Source: Bacteroidota bacterium
GTDB taxonomy: Bacteria > Bacteroidota > Bacteroidia > Bacteroidales > Lentimicrobiaceae
Assembly: GCA_023428585.1 (NCBI GenBank)
Contig: JAEYXG010000237.1
Location: 1-9,321, forward strand
Length of the DNA stretch: 9,321 bases
Direction: 5' to 3'
Part shown: in pieces, positions 1-5,920 of the stretch
Position numbering within the stretch: the first letter of the stretch is position 1
How the letters are laid out: each line of letters opens with the position of its first letter
Notes under the pieces: model-generated
Seen by the model: the letters and a program-made list of their open reading frames with translations, nothing else
The model's database searches: none
Told to the model about the DNA's origin: nothing
Program-made: the position numbers and the translations under genes

Positions 1-1637
1 CTATTGTAGAAGAGGATATACGTAATGGAAAGAATGAATCAAGGGTACATACACGGTTCCCGCCGGAACCGAATGGATACCTGCATATAGGTCATGCCAA
101 ATCAATATGCCTTAACTTTGGAACTGCCGCCAAATACAATGGTAAATGTAACTTGCGCTTTGATGATACGAATCCTACAAAGGAAGATGTAGAATACGTT
201 GATTCAATACGTGAAGATGTACATTGGCTAGGCTTTGACTGGGGTGGTAGGGAGTTTTTTGCTTCAGATTATTTCGAGCAGATTTACCAGTTGGCTGAAA
301 AGCTCATCATCAAGGGTAAAGCCTATGTATGTGATCTATCAGCTGAGCAAATAGCGGAACAAAAGGGCACTCCTACCCGACCCGGAACTGAAAGTCCATA
401 TAGAAACCGATCTGTTGAAGAAAACCTCGATCTTTTCCGCCGCATGCGCAAAGGTGAATTCTCTGAAGGTTCAAAGGTCCTCAGAGCCAAAATAGACATG
501 ACTTCACCTAATATGCATATGCGTGATCCAATTATGTACCGGATTATCTTTGGACATCATCATCGTACCGGAGATGCATGGTGCATCTATCCTATGTATG
601 ACTTTGCCCATGGACAGTGTGATTCTATTGAAGGAATTACACATAGTATCTGTACTTTGGAATTTGAAGTACATAGACCACTTTATGATTGGTTTATCAA
701 GGAACTTGAAATTTTCGCACCTCAACAAATAGAATTTGCCCGCCTTAATGTTACATACACTGTAATGAGCAAGCGAAAGCTTCTTGAGCTTGTGAAAAAC
801 AATTATGTTAGTGGTTGGGATGATCCACGAATGCCAACAATTGGTGGTTTACGCAGAAGAGGCTATACACCTGAGTCCATTCGTAATTTCTCTGATATTA
901 TTGGAGTCGCAAAACGTGATAATGTTATTGATGTAAGTCTTCTGGAATATTGTATACGTGAGGACCTGAACAAAAAAGCCCTTAGAAGAATGGGCGTTAT
1001 TAATCCTGTTAAATTGGTGATTACCAATTATCCTGACGGTCAGGTAGAAGAGATGAATGCTATTAATAATCCCGAAGATCCTGATACTGGTACCCGTAAA
1101 GTCCCTTTCTGTAAAGAGCTTTATATTGAGCGTGACGATTTTATGGAAGAACCTTCCGGCAAATTCTTTAGATTGGCACCGGGTAAAGAAGTTAGATTGA
1201 AGTACGCATACATCATTAAATGTGAAGGATTTGTAAAGGATCCTATAACAGGTGAAATTACTGAAATCCATTGCACTCATGATCCTGAAACCCTTTCAGG
1301 TCGGGAACAAAGCAACAGAAAGGTTAAAGGCACCCTTCACTGGGTTTCAGCCAAACATGCCCTAAAAGCTGAAATCAGGTTGTACGATAGGCTATTTATG
1401 AGCGAAAATCCGGAAGACGTTGAAGAAGGTGTGGATTACAAAACCAACTTAAATCCTGATTCATTGAAAATAATGATGGGGTTCATTGAGCCATCTATTG
1501 AAGGGACAAAACCTCTTGATAAATTCCAATTTGAACGTTTGGGCTATTTCTGCACTGATAATGAGAGCACTGCCGGCAAACTTGTATTTAACAGAACCGT
1601 TCCTCTAAAGGATTCATGGGCCAAAATCAATAAATAA
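1..1637 (+). CDS. glnS: Glutaminyl-tRNA synthetase, 5'-truncated by window edge
   Basis: Class I aminoacyl-tRNA synthetase that charges tRNA-Gln with glutamine using ATP, in the cytoplasm. The frame is open to the left edge, so the true start lies outside; 544 codons are visible from base 3. Compared with the E. coli enzyme as I remember it (about 554 residues), roughly 14 N-terminal residues are missing. Visible motifs, numbered from the first full codon: PPEPNGYLHIGHAKS at 20-34, the HIGH box with the PEPNG form that separates GlnRS from GluRS; RFDDTNP at 52-58; WCIYPMYDFAHG near 193-204; the KMSKS-type loop as MSKRK at 255-259 (bases 765-779); WDDPRMPTI just after it. The C-terminal anticodon-binding beta barrels follow, ending FNRTVPLKDSWAKINK. 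A tRNA-Gln gene lies 108 bases downstream with no terminator between, so read-through into it is possible. Family assignment is very secure; nothing looks damaged. Confidence 0.97.
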   Translation, partial: IVEEDIRNGKNESRVHTRFPPEPNGYLHIGHAKSICLNFGTAAKYNGKCNLRFDDTNPTKEDVEYVDSIREDVHWLGFDWGGREFFASDYFEQIYQLAEKLIIKGKAYVCDLSAEQIAEQKGTPTRPGTESPYRNRSVEENLDLFRRMRKGEFSEGSKVLRAKIDMTSPNMHMRDPIMYRIIFGHHHRTGDAWCIYPMYDFAHGQCDSIEGITHSICTLEFEVHRPLYDWFIKELEIFAPQQIEFARLNVTYTVMSKRKLLELVKNNYVSGWDDPRMPTIGGLRRRGYTPESIRNFSDIIGVAKRDNVIDVSLLEYCIREDLNKKALRRMGVINPVKLVITNYPDGQVEEMNAINNPEDPDTGTRKVPFCKELYIERDDFMEEPSGKFFRLAPGKEVRLKYAYIIKCEGFVKDPITGEITEIHCTHDPETLSGREQSNRKVKGTLHWVSAKHALKAEIRLYDRLFMSENPEDVEEGVDYKTNLNPDSLKIMMGFIEPSIEGTKPLDKFQFERLGYFCTDNESTAGKLVFNRTVPLKDSWAKINK

Positions 1638-1701
1638 GCCCGTACTATCAGATTGCGTAAATAGTGACAGAGAAAATTATTAATAAATAATTGCCAAAAT
1701 G

Positions 1702-1734
1702 TTTGCACAGTAAGTAAACATTTATGTAATTTTG
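1702..1734 (+). promoter_or_regulatory. Bacteroidota-type promoter for the tRNA-Gln gene
   Basis: TTTG at 1702-1705 is followed after 21 bases by TAATTTTG at 1727-1734. This matches the Bacteroidota housekeeping consensus TTTG (around -33) and TAnnTTTG (around -7) in sequence and in spacing. It predicts a transcript start near 1738, giving a leader of about 8 bases before the mature tRNA end at 1746. The element lies after the glnS stop, so the tRNA can be expressed independently of glnS. The match is seen directly; its activity is inferred. Confidence 0.65.
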
Positions 1735-1745
1735 CAGCTCGTTAC

Positions 1746-1818
1746 TGACCTATGGTGTAACTGGCAACACGTCTGATTCTGGATCAGAAGAGTCCAGGTT
1801 CGACCCCTGGTAGGTCAA
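1746..1818 (+). tRNA. tRNA-Gln, anticodon CUG
   Basis: A full cloverleaf folds. The acceptor stem TGACCTA (1746-1752) pairs perfectly with TAGGTCA (1811-1817). The D stem is GTGT (1755-1758) with ACAC (1767-1770) and the D loop contains GG. The anticodon stem TCTGA/TCAGA (1772-1776, 1784-1788) closes the loop TTCTGGA with anticodon CTG at 1779-1781, reading CAG. The T arm is CCAGG-TTCGACC-CCTGG (1794-1810). The first pair is U1-A72, the weak pair known as a GlnRS identity feature in E. coli. The discriminator is A (1818), whereas I recall G in E. coli. The CCA end is not encoded (CAA follows). The gene sits directly behind glnS, the gene for its charging enzyme. Confidence 0.96.
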
Positions 1819-1828
1819 CAAGTCGATT

Positions 1829-1862
1829 AAGAACCACTTACTTAGTAGGTGGTTCTTTTTTT
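1829..1862 (+). terminator. Rho-independent terminator after tRNA-Gln
   Basis: AAGAACCAC (1829-1837) pairs perfectly with GTGGTTCTT (1849-1857). Further pairing inside (TTAC with GTAG, one wobble) leaves a TTA loop. A run of seven T occupies 1856-1862. It ends the tRNA transcript and any read-through from glnS, and separates them from acs. Its core resembles the terminator behind norB at 8213-8243. Confidence 0.9.
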
Positions 1863-1999
1863 ATTTGCCATTCCTTCTTCAAGTGAACCGGTTAGAAAAA
1901 AAATACTGCTTGCCATAAATTTATTTTGCAATGTGATTGTTACGTTTGAGAGGACGTATATCCTCTATTCCAGTTCATTCATTTCAATATTCTTGTATT
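1863..1999 (+). promoter_or_regulatory. Upstream region of acs with an 18-base inverted repeat
   Basis: This gene-free stretch must hold the acs promoter. AGAGGA (1949-1954) and TCCTCT (1961-1966) are perfect inverted repeats around CGTATA, which could be an operator or a leader hairpin. TTATTTTG at 1921-1928 is one base from TAnnTTTG but lacks a convincing TTTG at the proper distance upstream; an A-rich run (1895-1903) occupies that place instead. TTTG at 1945-1948 abuts the inverted repeat. No promoter can be fixed with confidence. Confidence 0.3.
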
Positions 2000-3907
2000 A
2001 TGGTTCCCAAAATATCAACTCTTGGAGGGTATATCTTTGAATATCAGAAAAGTGTAACTAATCCTACAGGCTTTTGGTCAAATATTGCCGAAAGTTTCTT
2101 CTGGCGTAAAAAATGGAACAATGTACTTGAATGGGATTTTAGTCGCGGACATATCAAGTGGTTTGAAGGTGCAAAATTGAATATCACTGAGAATATTTTC
2201 GAAAGATATATATTCTTCCGTGGAGAGCAGTCCGCTATAGTGTGGGAGCCAAACGATCCCAATGAAGCTGGCAGAAGTCTCTCATATAATGAGTTGTTTT
2301 CTGAGGTAAAGAAGTTTGCCAATGTATTGGAAAGTATGGGTATTAAGAAAGGTGATCGTGTGGGCATATACCTTCCTATGGTACCCGAACTGGTAATTGC
2401 TATGCTGGCCTGTGCCAGAATTGGGGCAATCCATTCAATAATTTTTGCGGGCTTTTCTGCACAATCATTGGGTGAAAGGCTATTGGATGCCGGTGTAAAG
2501 CTCCTTATTACATCCGATGGTGGTTACCGGGGTGCTAAAACCATTCCAATAAAACAAATTGCTGATGAAGCAATGAATATGTGCCGTTGCATAACCAAGG
2601 CAGTAGTTCTAAAACGTACCGGTGAGCATGTCAATATGGTTGAAGGTCGTGATTTATGGTGGCATGATGCTATGAATGATATCAGTGACCAACATATTGC
2701 TGCCGAGATGAACGCTGAAGATCCGCTTTTTATACTTTATACGAGTGGATCAACCGGTAAACCTAAAGGACTTGTGCACACTACCGGCGGTTATATGGTT
2801 TATACGGCGTATACTTTCAGGAATGTATTCCAATCAGGCGATGGAGATGTTTACTTTTGTTCTGCCGATATAGGATGGATAACAGGTCATAGCTATCTGG
2901 TATATGGGCCTTTGTTGTGTGGGGCTACATCTTTAATGTTTGAAGGAATACCCACCTGGCCAGATGCCGGAAGATTCTGGGAAATCATTGATAAACATAA
3001 AGTTAACCAGTTTTATACTGCCCCTACAGCTATTCGTTCCCTTATGGCTATGGGAATGGAATGGCTGGAAGGAAAAAGGCTTGATTCATTAAAGGTCCTC
3101 GGAACCGTAGGTGAACCTATCAATGAAGCAGCATGGCACTGGTATCATGATCATATTGGAAAAAATAGATGCCCTATTGTAGATACCTGGTGGCAAACCG
3201 AAACCGGTGGCATTATGATTAGCCCTATGGCAGGCATTACTCCAACAAAACCTTCGTATGCAACCATGCCTCTTATGGGAATACAGCCAATGATAGTTGA
3301 TGAAAATGGTAAACAGCTTAACAATAACAGTGTAGAAGGCAATTTATGCATTAGCTTCCCATGGCCCGGTATAGCTCGCTCAATTTGGGGTGATCATGAC
3401 CGCTTTGTTCAAAATTATTTCTGCACTTTCCCTAATCTATACTTTACCGGTGATGGTGTGAAACGTGATGAGGATGGCTACTATCGAATTCTGGGTAGGG
3501 TGGATGACGTTATGAATGTATCCGGTCACAGGCTCGGCACCGCCGAGATTGAAAACGCCATCAATGAGCATCCGCTGGTTGATGAATCAGCGGTGGTTGG
3601 ATTCCCTCATCCTATTAAAGGACAAGGAATATATGCCTTTGTTGTTTGTCCACACTTCAGCACTGGTGGTGAAGAAGGCGTTAGAAGCTCTATCCTGGTG
3701 GCAGTCTCTGAAATGATAGGTACTTTTGCCAAGCCCGATAAAATACAATTCGTTAATGGACTTCCCAAAACACGCTCCGGCAAGATAATGCGCCGGATAC
3801 TAATGAAAATTGCTGAAGGTAAAACAGATAACTTTGGCGATACCACTACCCTACTTGACTCTGATGTGGTGAATGAGATAATTAACGGTGCAAGAACACT
3901 TAAATAA
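2000..3907 (+). CDS. acs: Acetyl-CoA synthetase (AMP-forming acetate--CoA ligase)
   Basis: Activates acetate with ATP to acetyl-AMP and transfers it to CoA, feeding acetate into central metabolism in the cytoplasm. From the ATG at 2000 it has 635 residues, close to the usual 630-655. I prefer this start because the residues that follow (MVPKIS, then EYQKSVTNPTGFW and WRKKW) resemble typical Acs N-termini; an in-frame start at 1937 would add 21 residues unlike the family, coded across the inverted repeat. Motifs from 2000: ATP loop YTSGSTGKPKG at 248-258; DTWWQTETGG at 395-404, whose Trp shapes the small acetate pocket; YFTGDG near 481-486; SGHRLGTAEIE near 508-518; and PKTRSGKIMRR near the C-terminus with the adenylation lysine K595. 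That lysine is the residue acetylated by GNAT enzymes and restored by sirtuins in other bacteria. The next gene, 58 bases downstream, is GNAT-like, and no terminator is seen between them. Confidence 0.96.
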   Translation: MVPKISTLGGYIFEYQKSVTNPTGFWSNIAESFFWRKKWNNVLEWDFSRGHIKWFEGAKLNITENIFERYIFFRGEQSAIVWEPNDPNEAGRSLSYNELFSEVKKFANVLESMGIKKGDRVGIYLPMVPELVIAMLACARIGAIHSIIFAGFSAQSLGERLLDAGVKLLITSDGGYRGAKTIPIKQIADEAMNMCRCITKAVVLKRTGEHVNMVEGRDLWWHDAMNDISDQHIAAEMNAEDPLFILYTSGSTGKPKGLVHTTGGYMVYTAYTFRNVFQSGDGDVYFCSADIGWITGHSYLVYGPLLCGATSLMFEGIPTWPDAGRFWEIIDKHKVNQFYTAPTAIRSLMAMGMEWLEGKRLDSLKVLGTVGEPINEAAWHWYHDHIGKNRCPIVDTWWQTETGGIMISPMAGITPTKPSYATMPLMGIQPMIVDENGKQLNNNSVEGNLCISFPWPGIARSIWGDHDRFVQNYFCTFPNLYFTGDGVKRDEDGYYRILGRVDDVMNVSGHRLGTAEIENAINEHPLVDESAVVGFPHPIKGQGIYAFVVCPHFSTGGEEGVRSSILVAVSEMIGTFAKPDKIQFVNGLPKTRSGKIMRRILMKIAEGKTDNFGDTTTLLDSDVVNEIINGARTLK

Positions 3908-3965
3908 ACCTTTATCTTTAACAATTCTATTATATAATCGTTCTTTACAAAACTACCTGACATAA

Positions 3966-4439
3966 ATGACTGATAATTATCGACGATTAATGCATCTTGC
4001 TGATGAAATTTTTAATGTTAAAAATGATCCTGACCAACTGGATGTAAATCAGGATGTTATAGCTAAACTTAAGTTGATTCATCCGGCAACCGTTTCTGAA
4101 TATAATGAAGGCAATGGGCCTGTAGCTTGGCTATTGGTAATTCCAACGATTGATGATTTAATGAACAGATTCCTCGAGAATAAGATTACCGAAAGAGAAT
4201 TATTTGAACTGACACCTCTTGATGTAGAGTATGATGCATTATATCTTTGCTCAGCTCTGGTGCTCGAAGAATACCGTAGAAAAGGCATTACAAAAAAACT
4301 ATCCCTCGAGGCCATTAAAAGAATTCAAAATGACCATCCTATTCAATCCCTATTTATTTGGCCTTTCAGTAAAGAGGGTTTCAAAACAGCAGAAACCATT
4401 GCCCGATTGACCTCGTTGGTTCTATATAGGAAAATATAG
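3966..4439 (+). CDS. Small GNAT-fold acetyltransferase-like protein
   Basis: A protein of 157 residues without signal peptide or membrane segment, so probably cytoplasmic. Residues 91-112 (ALYLCSALVLEEYRRKGITK and following) fit GNAT motif A: a beta strand, then RRKGIT in the place of the acetyl-CoA pyrophosphate-binding R-x-x-G-x-G/A loop, then a helix (KLSLEAIKRI). The strand after it, SLFIWPF (128-134), would be beta 5. The N-terminal half (LADEIFNVKNDPDQLDVN) has no motif I recognise. It starts 58 bases after acs on the same strand with no visible terminator or promoter between, so co-transcription is likely. In Bacillus the GNAT protein AcuA, encoded next to acsA, acetylates and inactivates acetyl-CoA synthetase; a similar role here is inference from position. 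AcuA is longer (about 210 residues), and a small-molecule acetyltransferase is an equal alternative. That the gene is real is fairly sure; the substrate is unknown. Confidence 0.72.
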   Translation: MTDNYRRLMHLADEIFNVKNDPDQLDVNQDVIAKLKLIHPATVSEYNEGNGPVAWLLVIPTIDDLMNRFLENKITERELFELTPLDVEYDALYLCSALVLEEYRRKGITKKLSLEAIKRIQNDHPIQSLFIWPFSKEGFKTAETIARLTSLVLYRKI

Positions 4440-4518
4440 TTGCTTTTTACCGGTTATTTCTGAAGAGAGTTGGATTGTTTGCTAATGATTCAGTAGTTGA
4501 CTCCTCAATATTGCCACC

Positions 4519-5256
4519 TTATTTCGTGCGTGAAGCCTTGTGGCTAAGTGCCTCCCTGATGGCACTTTCTACAATCGGTTCCATTACTTTATATCCCGCC
4601 AGATTAGGGTGTACTCCATCATCTGAATATTCTATCTTCATGCCTTTTGTTTCATTAACCATCGCTGAATAATAGTCGGCATATACTACACCGTTGGTCC
4701 AGGAATACTCATGTATCATTGCATTCAATGAAATTACTTTATCTGCAGGTTTAAGTCCCGGATTCCAATAGAAATCAGCTGCCGGTAATACTGTGCATAA
4801 TACAACTTCAATATCATTGGCTACTGCCAATTCGACCATTGAAATGATATTCCCGAAAACATCTTCCAATTCAATAGGGCCAGTATTTTCGGCAATATCA
4901 TTGATACCTGCCAGTATTACAACTACTGAAGGTTTAATTTCTATCACATCCTTTCTAAATCTTAATAACATTTGAGGGGTTGTTTGTCCGCTTATCCCTC
5001 TGTCAATGTATTGTCGCCCGGCAAAGAATGCGCTGTCAGTTGATTTCCAGAATTCAGTAATAGAGTTACCCATGAAAACTACCCTATGCTCTCCAGGCGC
5101 TAATGATGGTAGATTGCTATTTTCAGATGCATATTTCTGAAAATTTGCCCAATCATTAAGTGAAGAGTTCTGACTGTATACATCCTTTATGCTACCTATC
5201 CAAGCTAGCATAGAGATTATTGCTGACAACTTGATCATGAAATTGAAACTTCTCAT
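4519..5256 (-). CDS. Secreted SGNH/GDSL-type esterase or lipase
   Basis: A 245-residue protein read from the ATG at 5256-5254. A TTG ten codons upstream (5286) is possible, but the ATG gives a cleaner signal peptide: MRSFNFMIK, a hydrophobic core LSAIISMLAWIG, then a likely cut near VYS|QNSS, so export to the periplasm or surface is expected. All SGNH blocks are visible: block I FMGNSITEFW with nucleophile S65; block II RGISGQT with G90 for the oxyanion hole; block III AGINDIAENT with N119; block V DDGVHPNLAGY with D213 and H216. The pattern is that of the platelet-activating-factor acetylhydrolase/TAP-like branch, which hydrolyses esters and often removes acetyl groups from carbohydrates; the substrate cannot be read from the sequence. 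It converges on the GNAT-like gene (79-base gap, no terminator seen) and diverges from the Rrf2 gene. Neither neighbour suggests a shared pathway. Confidence 0.9.
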   Translation of the reverse strand: MRSFNFMIKLSAIISMLAWIGSIKDVYSQNSSLNDWANFQKYASENSNLPSLAPGEHRVVFMGNSITEFWKSTDSAFFAGRQYIDRGISGQTTPQMLLRFRKDVIEIKPSVVVILAGINDIAENTGPIELEDVFGNIISMVELAVANDIEVVLCTVLPAADFYWNPGLKPADKVISLNAMIHEYSWTNGVVYADYYSAMVNETKGMKIEYSDDGVHPNLAGYKVMEPIVESAIREALSHKASRTK

Positions 5257-5444
5257 TATTTCTTGTTTAATTAAATACCGGCTCAAATACCATATTACAA
5301 AGTAAATGATTCTTTGTGTTACATGCTAATAGACACCAAATGTTTTACAACTTCCAAAAAATTATTCTTTTTTTTTGCCAATATGGTTGATTTTAGAAAA
5401 AATAGTATAGTTTTGCCAAATATAATACTTCCAAGTAGCATTTA
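5257..5444. promoter_or_regulatory. Divergent intergenic region, esterase / Rrf2 regulator
   Basis: This AT-rich 188-base stretch must hold start sites for both flanking genes. A good promoter candidate for the regulator is annotated separately at 5386-5415. For the minus-strand esterase only a poor match was found (TTACTTTG on the minus strand, no TTTG at the right distance). Two imperfect direct repeats, CCAAATGTTTTACAACTTCCAA (5336-5357, 22 bases with ends CCAAAT and CTTCCAA) and CCAAATATAATACTTCCAA (5416-5434), could be protein sites, although in DNA this AT-rich such similarity may arise by chance. Confidence 0.35.
5386..5415 (+). promoter_or_regulatory. Candidate promoter of the Rrf2 regulator gene
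   Basis: TAGTTTTG at 5408-5415 fits the Bacteroidota -7 consensus TAnnTTTG exactly. The upstream partner is weaker: GTTG at 5386-5389, 18 bases away, slightly shorter than usual. The predicted start near 5419 would leave a leader of about 26 bases before the ATG at 5445, without a Shine-Dalgarno sequence, as is normal in this phylum. Confidence 0.45.
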
Positions 5445-5858
5445 ATGAAGTTGAGCAAAACATCAGAGTATGCACTTCGAATCCTTTCATATATGGCAAA
5501 GGATTCTTCGCAGTTATATACGGCTAAACAGCTGATTGAAACACTGCATATCTCTGATAAGTATCTTCGTCAACTAATGACCGTCCTGACTAAATCTGGC
5601 TTAATATTCAGTATTCAAGGCCGTGACGGGGGATATTCATTTGCTAAAAATCCGGCTGATATCTTTCTTTCTGATATTATTGACTCTGTTGAAGGTATGA
5701 ACAGATATACCGGCTGCATTCTTGGTTTTGAACACTGTAGTGATGATAACCCATGTGTAATGCACAAAGTATGGGTTGAAGCCCGTAAGGAGTTCATTCA
5801 TACCTTCACAACAAAAACGCTTGATAAGCTGAATTTTGAGGGAATTAACAAATTCTAA
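5445..5858 (+). CDS. Rrf2-family Fe-S transcription regulator, NsrR/IscR-like
   Basis: A 137-residue DNA-binding protein of normal Rrf2 length. The N-terminus MKLSKTSEYALRILSYMA and the winged helix-turn-helix (about 24-68: TAKQLIETLHISDKYLRQLM, then SIQGRDGGYSFAKNP) are typical. Three cysteines, C91, C98 and C104 (GCILGFEHC and DDNPCVMHKVW), have spacing C-x6-C-x5-C, close to the ligands that hold a [2Fe-2S] or [4Fe-4S] cluster in IscR, NsrR and RsrR. In NsrR, NO destroys the cluster and releases repression. The gene directly downstream, 62 bases away on the same strand, encodes a nitric oxide reductase, which supports NO sensing over Fe-S homeostasis (no isc or suf genes here). The name nsrR is withheld because Rrf2 subfamilies cannot be told apart from sequence alone. 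The ATG at 5445 is the only sensible start. Autoregulation is likely but no operator was identified upstream. Confidence 0.9.
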   Translation: MKLSKTSEYALRILSYMAKDSSQLYTAKQLIETLHISDKYLRQLMTVLTKSGLIFSIQGRDGGYSFAKNPADIFLSDIIDSVEGMNRYTGCILGFEHCSDDNPCVMHKVWVEARKEFIHTFTTKTLDKLNFEGINKF

Positions 5859-5866
5859 TTTTTTTA

Positions 5867-5898
5867 TGGTTATATACTACCTTGATATAGCATATTAA
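5867..5898 (+). promoter_or_regulatory. Candidate operator/promoter in front of the NO reductase
   Basis: TTGATAT (5882-5888), spacer AGC, ATATTAA (5892-5898) is a 17-base inverted repeat with one mismatch, ending 22 bases before the norB ATG. It resembles a CRP/FNR box in its TTGAT half but has a spacing of seven rather than four bases, so the Rrf2 protein next door is the more natural candidate. An overlapping weaker dyad, ATGGT (5866-5870) against ACCTT (5879-5883), precedes it. TACCTTG at 5878-5884 is a one-base-short version of TAnnTTTG; if it is the -7 element, a protein on the dyad would cover the transcription start. Confidence 0.4.
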
Positions 5899-5920
5899 TA
5901 ACTTAACACACCAAATTTTT

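Noticed and set aside
153..155. Apparent start codon of glnS at 153
   Set aside because: This is a TTG coding an internal leucine; the frame continues upstream through the essential HIGH motif to the window edge.
849..1280. Open frame of 143 codons on the minus strand inside glnS
   Set aside because: It lies wholly antisense to a strongly conserved gene and its translation has no recognisable domain.
1849..2040. Short plus-strand frame between the terminator and acs
   Set aside because: It would start inside the terminator hairpin and overlap the acs start in another frame; no family resemblance.
3607..3963. Open frame of 118 codons on the minus strand over the end of acs
   Set aside because: Antisense to well-conserved acs sequence, no motif, no promoter; a shadow frame.
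4440..4518. Possible bidirectional terminator between the two convergent genes
   Set aside because: No hairpin with a T run could be found in this gap on either strand.
5284..5286. TTG as the start of the esterase
   Set aside because: The ATG at 5256-5254 gives a normal signal peptide; the extra ten residues put a charged stretch before it.
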